A stretch of DNA of 64,000 nucleotides from Halichondria panicea (lineage: Eukaryota; Porifera; Demospongiae; Suberitida; Halichondriidae), in contig NC_087393.1 in NCBI RefSeq assembly GCF_963675165.1, positions 3,291,502-3,355,501 of the forward strand. Direction: 5' to 3'. Below the pieces are notes generated by a model. That model did not search any database, was not told the origin of the DNA, and saw only the letters and a list, made by a program, of their open reading frames with translations. A program made the translations under genes and the position numbers. Below are positions 41,011 to 52,653 of the stretch, in pieces. The number at the start of each line of letters is the position of its first letter. Positions within the stretch are counted from its first letter, which is position 1.

Positions 41011-42672
41011 CTATTCTTCAGTAACAGATATTCTATGAGATCTACGCGGAATAATAAGTGGCTCTGAATTGTCAATAGTCACTTCATGAGGTGCTCCCCT
41101 GAACTCATACCGTACTCGCAAATGCTTCTTCTCGCCTACGCAGGGGTCGTAAAATCCTGGAATGTTCACTTTTGTATTCTCTTGAAGGATGAGCTTTGAG
41201 TCTTGCACCATACATTGCAATGATATGCAAACATCAACGATCTTAGGTTGATAGGGTTGGTCGTCAGCCTGCAAATCAAACAACTTTCCATACCACGCCT
41301 CGACAATGATTAATCCCTGTTTGGCTTGCTCTGATTCAACAGCTCTCTGAAACGTTTCTTGCATGAGATCGACGGCTGCTTCAGCCTCTGCTTTCTTAGC
41401 CAGCGCCTCCTGGAGTATTTCCTCCCTCTTGTTTTGAAGATCTTTCAGGAGCTGCCTTTGCAGAAATGGAGCTATTGCAAACACTCGAAGGCAGGCATAT
41501 AATCCAAGCGGTATGATAGTAGCATAAACTAAAGATGCTAAGCTGACTTCTTGAGATACTTGGATTCTTACTTGAAAATTCATTGATGCTCGTATTAACC
41601 GTAGCTTCAAAACGACTCCCTCGTTCAACCCGACTAGGACAGTCCCCCCTAAGCAAGTCAGCGTAGCCACCTGTTCTTCAGCTCCACAGAACAATGTCGC
41701 TCCTTTTGTCCCAACCTTCACTCCACTTCTGAATGAATATTTCTCAGTTGGCTTGTACTGTATAGATCCCTTCACATAGGAGCTTTGATATCCAACTTGC
41801 ACTTCGCCAATAACTTCGGTTGTCAGTGAAAGTTTGTGTCCAACTTGAGTAGATACAGCATTGCCAGTCTGCTTGACAGAGAGAGTGGCCATTGTACTGT
41901 CAGTAAGTCTTCTGGTCAGACTACCATTAGCTGCTAGTACGACACCATAGGGAGATAGGGACATCACAGACTGGGTGGTAAGGTACATATGAGTGCCAAG
42001 GCTATGGTAGCTGTCCACACCTAGTGCAGGTTGTGACCCAGCTAGAGCAGACACTTTGATCCAATTTTGATTGTCGATGAGTTGGCGAAGCGAGAACTGC
42101 ATTCCTCCAAAGAAGGCACGCTGAGAAGCAGTGAGCATTCCTGAAATGCTACCAAATGTTGATTTAGTCATCTCCGCATCCACAGACTGTTGAACGTTGA
42201 TACTTTTCACATAGAGTAAGGGTTGGTTGTAATAGACCTGGCCATCAACTAAGCCTGTAGCATCGACTTCCATCTGAAAATTTCCCTGAGGATTTGCCTG
42301 CTGAATGTATGTCCTTTCTTCCCATTGAGCTCGAAGACGCTCGTACTCGTTGATCAATTCCGAGGGTAGCGTAGTACGTTGAACTAATGCCAAATCATCT
42401 TCCAGTCCTTTCTTCCCAGATCGATCGTAAATTGCCCTAGTGCGTGGATCAATTAGCACATTGTATGCTTCCTGAATTTTTCTGAAGAAGTTTCCAGCAG
42501 TTGCCTGTTTTTTAGGGTCTTGATGCCTATCTGGATGGTAGATGCGACAGAGACGTCTATAAGCACTTTTGATGTCATCCTGTGTAGCATGTTGGTCAGT
42601 GTTGAGTAGAGTGTAATATTCTAGCCTATCATCTTCTCCTGCTTCGAGTTCAGCCTCGTAATTGCCAGCCAT
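41011..42672 (-). CDS. DNAJC11: DNAJC11, mitochondrial J-domain protein, intronless
   Basis: One uninterrupted frame of 553 residues starting at the ATG at 42672 (MAGNYEAELEAGEDD); the six upstream codons begin with TTG and were dropped. The J domain spans about 18-85 (YYTLLNTDQHATQDDIKSAY ... YHPDRHQDP, with the HPD motif that stimulates Hsp70). It is followed by the family-typical RTTLPSELINEYERLR, a long beta-rich middle, a hydrophobic segment near 400 (LVYATIIPLGLYACL), a charged Lys/Glu/Ala helix and the DUF3395 C-terminal domain (YGKLFDLQ ... VGEKKHLRVRYEF). DNAJC11 associates with MICOS/SAM complexes at mitochondrial membranes. Length matches the human protein within a few residues. 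Lack of introns, amid intron-rich neighbours, could reflect intron loss or retroposition. Confidence 0.95.
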   Translation of the reverse strand: MAGNYEAELEAGEDDRLEYYTLLNTDQHATQDDIKSAYRRLCRIYHPDRHQDPKKQATAGNFFRKIQEAYNVLIDPRTRAIYDRSGKKGLEDDLALVQRTTLPSELINEYERLRAQWEERTYIQQANPQGNFQMEVDATGLVDGQVYYNQPLLYVKSINVQQSVDAEMTKSTFGSISGMLTASQRAFFGGMQFSLRQLIDNQNWIKVSALAGSQPALGVDSYHSLGTHMYLTTQSVMSLSPYGVVLAANGSLTRRLTDSTMATLSVKQTGNAVSTQVGHKLSLTTEVIGEVQVGYQSSYVKGSIQYKPTEKYSFRSGVKVGTKGATLFCGAEEQVATLTCLGGTVLVGLNEGVVLKLRLIRASMNFQVRIQVSQEVSLASLVYATIIPLGLYACLRVFAIAPFLQRQLLKDLQNKREEILQEALAKKAEAEAAVDLMQETFQRAVESEQAKQGLIIVEAWYGKLFDLQADDQPYQPKIVDVCISLQCMVQDSKLILQENTKVNIPGFYDPCVGEKKHLRVRYEFRGAPHEVTIDNSEPLIIPRRSHRISVTEE

Positions 42673-42821
42673 TGTGTGGATGTGGATCAATTAGGAGCGC
42701 CACATGGAATCTGATGTGGTAAAGATCATTGATTAATAATAACTAAAATAGATGTATGTCTCTAGGTGCACGTTATATGGATTTTGCTCACAGCTCCGGG
42801 CCACTCGACTCGAACTCCAAG
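42673..42821. promoter_or_regulatory. Bidirectional promoter interval, DNAJC11 / KATNIP
   Basis: Only 149 bp separate the divergent start codons, so the two genes almost certainly share regulatory DNA. No TATA box is evident. I could not identify an X-box (RFX site) by eye, which would be expected for a ciliary promoter. Assigned from geometry alone. Confidence 0.5.
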
Positions 42822-45800
42822 ATGTCGAATTATGAGCATTATCTCGTTATGCTCCAAGAAAAGAACAAGTGAGGCTATTTTTTAATGCATGTATTTGCAC
42901 CCTCATTGTCTCATATTGTATAGAATTTATCTTACACAAAATGAGACATTTCAACTTGAAGTTAGACCCGTACCCGCAAGCCGTCACTGTTGCACGGCGA
43001 ACATTAGACTGGTAAACTCTGTGTAGAGACTCGTGCAACGTTTGCCCCGATATTTTTGGCAACTCAAGTGGCTAAACCGCATGCAGTTACCACAAGCTAG
43101 GTCATTGATATAGTTACGTAGCACTAACTAAATCTAGTATCATGTGCAGTAGACTGACGTCACGAAAACCACAGCCACCACAGCCACTTAGATATGCTGA
43201 CTGTGCAACACAAGTCTCTGCACGGAGTTTGGCCAGTCTACTCTTTGCCGTGCAACAGTAATGGCTTGCGAGTCATTGAGTTGGTTGGTATCTGGATAAA
43301 TAAGAGACGTTTAAGCGCTCACAACCCTACTTCCGTCTCCTGTTATACATTGTTGTTGATGCTGCTTTTCTTATTTCAGACTGCTCAGTAAGCTTCGTCA
43401 GAAGGGCTCTCATCAGATAGAGCTCGAGAAAAGAGAGCAAGGTTTTTCCCTCTACCTTAATGGAGCAAACCTCAATAAATCAAGGAAAGTTCCATCCACT
43501 AGTAAAGGTCGTCCCAAAACCATACATAGAACAAGTAAAACAGCTGGCGAGTCTGAGGTCATGGAAGCGCCAACTGATGACAGGGCTAAGACGGCTCCAT
43601 CCAAGCGTAAGAGTTGGGTGTGTGATTCTCTTGAGCTAATGACTGAGGATGGAGAAGCTCGGCATGTACCAGTTCCAGGTATGTGGCTGCAATGCATTTA
43701 CTGTATCAGTAAGTAGGAACAGGGGGGCAGGGGGCCAGTGGCCCCCCCAACTTTAGAGCAAGGGGGCCTGCCCCCCCCCCCAACATTCTGATACAACATT
43801 GAATGGGCACACCCTTCCTGAGTTGGATAGGTGTTCTAATTAACCAATTGACAAGGAGAAAGCATAAGTATGAAAGCTTTTTTTGCCCCCCCCCCCCCCC
43901 CCCCCCCCCAACCTTTTACTTCACTGCTGTATGTGGGTAATTCAATAGCATTTATTTATACAGAAGATGATTTTGATGCCTATGAGAGTATTATACTATT
44001 AGCAAAAATCATCCTAAAACCTAAAACTACACTTTAAAGCACGTTAGGAGTGGCCTAGCGTTGAAGCTTTTTAGCAATGTTTCACATAAATATATTATTA
44101 TTTACTTGTGTTCAAACTGTTACTGCTTGCAGGGAAGACCAGATCTGGAAACTGACTGCACAGTTGGTTTTTTTAGCGTATGTATGTGTATACTACGTCA
44201 GCAGTAAACTCCGACGCTGTGGAGATACAAACATGGAACTGAGTTTATCTATTGACTACCCCTGAATACCGACAACTTATCTCATAATCCCAGTGCGGTT
44301 GTGAAACATATCACTGACTGTGTGCTAAACACAGCAACCCTAAATCTTATTTCCAAGAAAACTAATTTTTATTTCCTATTTACAGACAGCCAATTGTTAT
44401 GGTTATAGCTAGTCAACCATGCAATTCGCCATGCAGTGAAATGCGCAATTGATTAACCTCGCATTTGAATCCTCATAATTATATGTATCTCGTGGGCAGA
44501 ATTTTGTGTGCTGCTTTTTGCATGCTTTGTCGATTGTAAGCTCACAGCCATACTATCATTTTTACGCAGGAATTCTGAGTGGCAGCTATGATGAGGACTT
44601 TGAGCCTTCTACAGACAACCATGAGCTTAGTCTCAGTTTCCAGGACATAAGCACACTGAGAAAGAGCTTGGAGAAGGACTCTCTCATTTTCCCTAACATA
44701 GGAGGCAGCACAGTGGCGAATGAGTACTATTCCAGTGATTCCAGTTGCAACGAAGAGCTGGACTCGCCTGAGGCCTCTTCACCCTCGACCACCCCTCCTG
44801 TACCATTTGGAGAGTCTAGTGTTGTGTTAGAATTTGAGAGCAACTCTCACTCAACTGTCAGTATTGTCAGTCAACCCACTACAGCAAAAAATATCGTTTC
44901 AATAACCAACCAGGAAAATCCTAGCGGCGGCATTGAACACCCTAATTTGTTGGAAACAGCCAATTTAATGTCTCAAACAAAAGAAACAACTGAATTTCGA
45001 AGTGAAGACCCCAGTATGGCACCCCGATTACTTTCAGCTGTCAGACGTAAGCAAACCAAACCCTTGCTAGAATCCACACAAGATATAATTGATGCTGTCA
45101 GTGCTGAGAATAAGCAACTGGACCGCCATATTCAAGTTACAGCAAGTGCCACGCCCCTTAAAATGTGTGATGAACAAGCAGGCAACACATGCAAGTCTTC
45201 TCCTCTATCCAATGTACTGAACTCTGATCCTCCTACTGAGGAAAATGTTACTAATATACTTGATAAGCAAGAACCACAACTCAAGAATTCATCTCCATCT
45301 ACTAGTTTCAATCCACCGACAGAAAAGACTTCGTCTCGTTTCAAACCAGTTTTAGTAAATCGTTACAAAGTTAAACCTGTTAGGCATTACTCTCCTATCC
45401 CGGACAGCCGAGCCGCTTTAATAGATGAGAGGCCTGGTGATTCTCTGACTGAGTACACACTCTCTATCATCACCGCTAAAGTGAGAAAAATGGATGTAAG
45501 GTCAGTTAGCTCTGTCTTCTCTACATGTACATGTACATGTACATGTCGAGGTGGTAGTCATTTGTATGTACATGTACCTTATTACTACTGGTAAGTAATG
45601 CAAACAAGGATTGTCTAATATTAATTTTAAGCCATTTTGCACCAAACTTTTGTAACTTATCACGGAAGGACCAGAGCTATAAAGGGATTGCACAACACAC
45701 ACTCTTGTATAAAATGTCATTGCTGCACATGCTTGAGATATAAATCTAGACACTTGAAAAACCTCCCTGCTATAAGTGAGTAATGACGAAGTGTTTGGCT

Positions 45801-48800
45801 ACCTCTGGATACCTACTCTACATTACTTTATTGTTGCATTGTCATTTCAAATTTGAACGCGTCGATAAATATTCGCTGTCTTCGCTAGACCACAACAACA
45901 TAATTATTAGTAGCGTTAAGACATTGGCCAAAATAACCGAAGAGCATATGAGCAAGTTACCAAATAAGCCGTATGTCAAGGTATTGTGAAGAATTGTATT
46001 CTATATTGCAATTATGCTGTACATGTGTGGCTCTCTCGTTTGTTTGCTTTTTGCGGTATCATACAATACAATTTTTCCTGATTCTGTGTGTATGGGAAAA
46101 GCTCAAAATTTACATATTTGTTTTTACCTTCCAGTAAACAGCGTAAACTGTTGGACATGCTCAGTACATTGGATGCGCCACTACCGTCACCCCTCCCTAC
46201 ACCAACCACTCAAACTCATGTCTCCACACCCCCTCATATTCCCACTACGCAATCAAAAGCTTCCACACCCCCTCATATTCCCACTACGCAATCCAAAGCC
46301 TCCACACCCCCTCATATTCCCACTACGCAATCCAAAGCCTCCACACCCCCTCATATTCCCACTATGCAATCGAAAGCCTCCACACCGCAGTGGCTTGAGG
46401 GCACACACACAGAAGAGGTACACCATCTACGAGGGTTAGATATAGCCCCGCCCCATAGACCTTGCAGCACCCGAACTACTGGCCTAAGAGCTGGATTTTC
46501 ACAAGGAACTGACAATAATGAGTCTAAAAGTGGACATGTCAGTGAACTGAGTGGAGAGTTGAAAAGTGGGCTTACATCTTCAGCAAGTGATACACTTCTA
46601 CCTAATCTGCAGTATGACCATGGTGCTCGCTCCAATTCCAGTAATCCATGCCTATTTTCTCAAGCTGATGATATTTTTGTTGATGAAGACCCTGCCAATC
46701 AAACTCTAATTGGATCCTCTTTTGATGAAAACAATCAAAACCTCTCGCCAATAAGACCGCCTCGCCTAAAAACTGCTACAATCGCTAAAGGTCATCAACA
46801 AATGCCTTGTGTAGATCAGTCTTCAGGTACATCTCTGAACGTTGGTGATTCCCTTGATAACTCAGAAACTCTTCCCACTTTGCCACCCCCTGTAATATCT
46901 CATAGAGAACCTGAACTTAAGTCTGACTCAAGGAATCCTAGGAGTGAGTGTTTGGAGTCCATACAAAAGTTTGATCGCAGCCATCTGGGTCAAATCAAAT
47001 CTGACCTGCAAGGTATCAACACAACACTAAGTGTTTCAACCGTGTGTATTCATTTTAATTAATGGCTACATAACATTTTTTCTGCCTAGATGACATTCTG
47101 GAAAGCTTTCTGTCAGAATACCGAGAAGGTAAAGAGAGCCATTCCCATTCAGAATCACAGCCGCTTGATGAAGAATTCCTGACCCCTGAGCTGCCGAGTG
47201 GCCGAGAGTTGATCCTGCACATACTCTCTACATGGGGTGACAGGTTCTATGTTGGCCTCACGGGGGTGGAGTTGTTCACGGAGGCAGGGGAACGCGCTAC
47301 TGTGGAGCAGGTAAGTCAATTAAAATGGGTACAGTGTACATAATTATGTTCACTAGCATAATCCGATGTTTATTACTAATAGTGTACACTGCATGAGTTC
47401 TTGACACCGGTATTTCTCACACATAGATCACTGCCTCACCGAGTGATATTAATATGCTGCCTGAGTACAGCAATGACCCTCGTGTTGTGAAGAACCTACT
47501 GGATGGAGTGAATCAGACAAGGGATGACCTTCACATGTGGCTAGCCCCCTTCACTCCAGGCCAAGACCACACGGTCACAATTCTCTTTCCTCAGCCCACT
47601 ATTATTGCACTCATCAGGCTATGGGTACGCTATATTCACATTAGCCATTGTAGTGATTGGTACTCTAGCAGTGTTCGGTTGTTGGTGTTCAGATTTTTGT
47701 GTTTAGCTTTTGAACTTCGAAAGCTCTTCGAAAGTTAAGTGCCTTCATTCCCTCTACTCTCCACAGAACTATAACAAGTCACGTATACACTCAGCCCGAG
47801 GTGCCCGACAGGTGGAGATAACCCTCGATCAGCAGACTATCTTCCATGGGGAGGTGGCCCGGGGGGACAATTGCGAGGTACATGTACATATACATGTGAA
47901 CGTTAACACACAGATACTACAAGGTTTCGAATATAAGATTTTGTATAAATCGCAAACGAACAAAAGACTTGGAAAGGAGAAAGCATGCGCATGCAATTCG
48001 CAATAGTTTGAAACGCAATGGCTTGTACAGTGTCATTTGCAAATGATTAACTATATCACATTCGAGTAGTGAAATATTGCAATATATATTATATGTACAT
48101 TACCCGTGAGAATTTTTAGGCCACTTCGAGCAATAAATTACCGAGTTGTTATGCCTCGAGGCGTAGCTGCACAAGGGTACGGTAAAGCTGACTGCGTTTG
48201 TGTGTGTATTCCAGCTGTAACTGCTAAACGGTTGAACTAAAGCTTCTTTCGCAAGTTATGGTTAGTTTGACTACCGGTGAAGGTTGTTGTAGTATCTTCA
48301 AAATCTTTCATACATGTAGCATCATCTGTTTGCACGAAATTCCTATTCAACTTATTAGCTAGTCTTGCAATAAAGCGCTAGCTGTATGTTAGCTACAGAA
48401 GTCAGAAAAGAGCTGCAAAGCAGCCCTTGTGAACTCTGACCTCATTGCAGATCCACCCCTTTTTTTCATGGACAGGAAATGCAAATATTTAAAGAACTTT
48501 GACATTGTAGATCTACAAAGTACATGCTTCTATCCTTGAAAAGATCATTCATCAAGTCATTAGATATATCGTGTATCTTTGGACAGCCAAAAAAATTATT
48601 TTAGAAATTGTCCGAGTATAATTGGAACAGATTTTTATAGAGCATGCAAAGTGTCCGGAATAATTAGAAAAAGCAAGCAGCTGCATGCAAGCTAGCTAAG
48701 TTTAATTGCGACTGAATAGTTGCACTAGCTATCTATAACTAGCTATTATTTACTGATTCAGTCCGTATCCTAGGTGATGTCCAGTAATTATATTATATAA

Positions 48801-51800
48801 TTACTTCCCCCAGGCACTATTCTTATAATCTACTTCCTCAGCAGATTTGAATTGAAATGATGCATGTACCAGATGCACGCAATAAAATTCAAAAATTTTG
48901 TGTAGTATAGTAAGCTTGACAGTATTTGAGCTAGCTACCATGTTCACGAGGCCTGCAGTCAAATTCTTGCTCTGTGGTTTCTCAGTAGTTAAGGCTGTGG
49001 CTCAGAAGTAGAGGATTACAAGTAGACTGTGGTGTTGTTGACAATAACAGACTAGGTAGACTAAAGCAGAGCTGAGCTAGGTACATGTAACAAACCTCAG
49101 CAAAATGCAGCTGCATTTTAATAATGGTGGGCGGGTCTGGTAAAGTTATGGCTTCCAGCTAGCTCATGTGTACGTGTAGCTAGCTAGCTTGCTCTACAAT
49201 ACTGCTAGTTCTATACCTGTAACTGTTCTAACTGCATATTCTGATGCTGTGAGAGCAAGCTTGACTGTTTCCACTGATGTTCAAATGACTGTTTTGTTGT
49301 TTTTACAGTAAATAAATCAGTTGTTGACTGGTTGCCTAGTAATTATGGATTATAAACAACCTCAGCCTCGGGCTGCGCCCTCGGCATTGGTTGTTTATAA
49401 GCCATAATTACTAGTCAACCAGTCAATAACTATAACCTCAACTGCAGCACTCTAAGTTTTACTTGCCGTCTATGAATGTAACTCAACTTTTCAAAGTATT
49501 GTTCGGATATTTAGTAATATTAGAACGACGAAAATTGCCCAATAGAGTGTCCAGGTTAATTAGAAGTGTCTGATAAATTAGAAGATATACGGTACTTCTT
49601 TTTCCACTCTAATGTGACTGTGTGCGTTCAAACAACAATTTTATACAAAGCAAACTAATTACTTCTTCTTTAACACTCTAATGACGAAATCAAAACATGG
49701 CGAGAAGCATTAGCACAGCGCAGCTTGGCATCACTCGTTTAATTATTGATGCTGTGTGTTTCACTACCCTAATAGCATGTACATGTATTGTGTGTATGTA
49801 CATGTACATTACTGAAATTGTGCGATATACATATGTGTATGTAGCTTATTGTGCTCACATTTCAGACCATTCTGTTCACGACTAATGAAGACATTCTCTA
49901 CCTGGTCTCCCAACACGATACATTCTACCAGAGTCAGTCCTTCGAGTCAGGGTTTATGCATTTTGACTCTATTGACCTTTACCGTCCACCTACTAGTGAG
50001 ACCACTGACGCAGACAGACCATTAACAACAGCACACCACAATCGCAACTCCACTTCAGATAGGCCTTCTTTTGAAGAATCTCAAGACGCTGACTTCAGTG
50101 AAGCAAGTCCTCCATTTACCGAGACTCATTGTCCCGAGCCCACTGGTCACCTATTACAGATCAGTCTTACAGAGACTTGGGGTGGCTCCGACTTCATAGG
50201 ATTGACAGGGATAGCAGTGCTCACTTCAGGAGAAGAAGTCTTGCAGTTGAGAAAAGAGCAACTTTCCTCCGAGATTGATGGTCAGAGGTCGGATTCAGAA
50301 GTGGCTAGTTTACTGGACGGTGTTAATATGACTTGTGATGTTGAGCATATGTGGATCGTGCCATTTGACTCGTCACAGCCTCCCACGCTCACACTGTCAT
50401 TAGACGCTCCTACACACATCACTGGACTGTTGGTGTGGAACTACAATGCATCGGCTGAGGACAGCTATAGTGGGGCAAGTACTGTAGTATGTCTTCATAC
50501 TGTGACGTTGTTGATTTTGTTAGCCACTTGTATAAGGCTCACAACAAGTTCATGCACAGTACATATTGTGTGTGTGGTGCACTCTTACCTGTATTTGCTC
50601 TCAATGTGTTTTGTATCCCAACATAATGCATCCCACTAGGTAAAGGTGATACACGTCTACCTGGACAGTAAACCCTTGACCCCTCCTGGAGGGTGGTTGA
50701 CTAGGAGAGCTCCTGGTCATGTGGAGTACCACTATCAACAACTCATTTCATTCATTGAGAATCATTCCCATCCTAAACCACCATTAGACGGAGCATCATT
50801 TCCAAGGGGATTTGTGTTCCAGCTTCAGCTATTAAGCTCATGGGGAGACCCCTATTATATTGGCCTTATTGAGCTGGAAATGTACGATGCCACTGGTCAT
50901 GTGATACCCCTCACCATCGACAGTATCCTAAATAATAGATGCACTTTCATAGTCAAGCACCGTAATGTTCTCCTACAAATGGCCTCTGCCTTCAAATCGT
51001 AATTATTGCTGTGTCTTTCATCGGTTCACCTTAACTCTCTCGACAGATATTGCAGCTTATCCCGATAGTGTCAACCAGCTCCCAGGGGTTCTTGGTGACA
51101 TTCGAACCCCGGACAAGCTCATTGATGGGGTGCGAGGTACAGAAGAGGCGGGGCACCAGTGGTTAGCTCCCATTCTTCCAGGGGTAATCAACAATGTGTA
51201 TGTGATCTTCAATGAGCCTTGGAGTGTGTCTCAGATCAGACTATATAACTACGGCAAGACTCCCAGCAGAGGAGTGAGAGAGATAGCCGTAAGTATACAA
51301 TGTAACTTTTGTCAAGCAAACAGCTATACTTGCTTGTTTCTTCCAACTTGTTATACTATCGGAAACCAAAAGTTGCCTTTCTTTTACAGAACACGTAATA
51401 TCTATGCTTTCTCTAGGATTTGTACCGGCTATTGCATGCACATTTTACTTCCTGTCCGCAGGTCCTAGTGGATAGTCTACTAGTATTCTCTGGCACTGTC
51501 CCTCGTGCATCCAACCATGCTCGTGGCATTCTGCCCACTCTGCAACTTCCATTGGATCCGTTTATCGTCCACCTCGGGGAGAAGGCAGGCCAAGAAACTG
51601 CTTCAATGTCCCTAAAGTGAGTTTACTTTAAGGAGAAGAGGGGTATTAAGTTTTTTAGCTGTATAGTCTTTGCAGTAGGTACATACCATCTTGTAACTTT
51701 GTCAGTACCATATATAATTACAGCGCCACAAAATGATTTTCCAGTGTTGGAAACTATAATTCTAGTTTAGCGCTTATAATTATTGGAGTGGTGCCTAGCG

Positions 51801-52389
51801 TTAGAACGTAAAGTAATAGTAGCAGTTCCAAGAGGCTGTAATGGATCAATTGCCTCCATTTCAGGCCGCATTATAATAACCTAATGGTCAGCAAAAATAA
51901 TTGAATTTTAATACTTGTTGCTCAAAACTTGGTGCAGGATACTGTATAGCGGGTTATTTTCATACATATGGTGGAAATTTTCGTACATTTCGTATTGAAG
52001 AGCATTATGCGAAAATATTTACTTTGAAGTTATTTTACCGCAACCGCAATAGATTCAACGTCATTATCCTGAGCTGTACCAACAAAATTACCCGCTATAC
52101 AGTATACGACATTGGTGTTTCAAAAGTGTGTATAATCAGGAGTGCACTCTTGGTATAATTTATTGCTACACAAACTGTTTTATGTTTGTTCAGTGACGTC
52201 CAATTGACAAATAATTTCGAAGTCGTATGCCCTGCAAGAAAAACAACAGCACCTGCCCCCAATCAAGGTATTGAATAATTATGAGAGTATTTTCTTTGTG
52301 ATTAATATATACATGTATTCACTGTAGGTCTTCGTCCAACAACATGTGTGACGATACACTCCAACAGGCATCAGAATAAACACTGGTAG
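42822..52389 (+). CDS. KATNIP: KATNIP (KIAA0556), katanin-interacting ciliary protein
   Basis: Fourteen exons give about 1,392 residues: 42822-42868, 43380-43678, 44570-45500, 45914-45970, 46135-47012, 47090-47310, 47427-47624, 47767-47877, 49866-50486, 50640-50922, 51047-51288, 51462-51616, 52194-52267, 52328-52389. The 50486/50640 junction could shift by a few codons. KATNIP binds katanin and microtubules and acts at ciliary basal bodies; human loss causes Joubert syndrome. Diagnostic stretches: YLVMLQEKNKLLSKLRQKG and GFSLYLNGAN at the N-terminus; three DUF4457-type units with WGD-YVGLTGVEL, LLDGVNQTRDDLHMWLAPF, LRLWNYNKS-like and SWGDPYYIGLIELE, RTPDKLIDGV, WLAPILPGVINNVYVIF, YNYGKTPSRGV. 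The middle is Ser/Pro-rich low complexity with a 13-residue tandem repeat. Somewhat shorter than the human protein (about 1,600). Confidence 0.92.
43712..43925. repeat. Short G/C-run-rich element in KATNIP intron 2
   Basis: Contains GGGGGCCAGTGGCCCCCCC and an unbroken C run of about 20 bases near 43887-43909. The length of such runs is unreliable in assemblies. Confidence 0.5.
46229..46387 (+). repeat. Coding minisatellite, 39-bp unit, four copies
   Basis: Four in-frame copies of a 39-bp unit encode STPPHIPTTQSKA-type repeats inside KATNIP exon 5. Copies are almost identical (ACT/ATG and AGC/GCC single changes), indicating recent expansion. Confidence 0.9.
47878..49865. other. 2-kb KATNIP intron containing two repeats
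   Basis: A diverged TATGCCTCG-family copy (48148-48560) is followed by a second GTGTCC...TTAGAA repeat (48587-49588). The latter is interrupted at about 48750-49440 by foreign sequence ending in a palindrome at 49309-49437 (ACTGGTTGCCTAGTAATTAT arms around a CTCGGGCTGCGCCCTCGG core). Confidence 0.65.
49309..49437. repeat. Hairpin MITE in KATNIP intron
   Basis: Arms TTGACTGGTTG and TAGTAATTATGGATTATAAACAACC are inverted on the far side (GGTTGTTTATAAGCCATAATTA, CAACCAGTCAA). Confidence 0.7.
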
Positions 52390-52653
52390 CCTCTAAGCAG
52401 TGTGCATTATCATTATGTTTTTAGCTCAGTTACAATTTGTGTTTAGTTTTTGATGTGGTTGTGGGATATGCATGTTGTGAATTCCTTTCATGAGTAGATT
52501 CAGGCTAATTGATTGAACTGGGATGTGGGAGTAGTAGGTGTGTGTTGCTAATTTCCTGAATTGAACTGGAGGTCAAGTTGTTAGCAGCTAGGTTAGTTTT
52601 TTGGCAGTATCGCCAACTCTGAAAGTCAGGTAGTGTATATATCCAGAGGTAGG

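Noticed and set aside
41396-41656. Second minus-strand ORF inside DNAJC11
   Set aside because: Alternative-frame shadow of the DNAJC11 coding region with no family features.
42673-42690. DNAJC11 start six codons upstream
   Set aside because: The upstream codon is TTG, not ATG; the first ATG in frame is at 42672.
45914-45980. KATNIP exon 4 ending at 45980 (GTCAAG|GTATTG)
   Set aside because: That junction would place TAA at the start of exon 5. Using the GTATGT donor after 45970 restores the frame.
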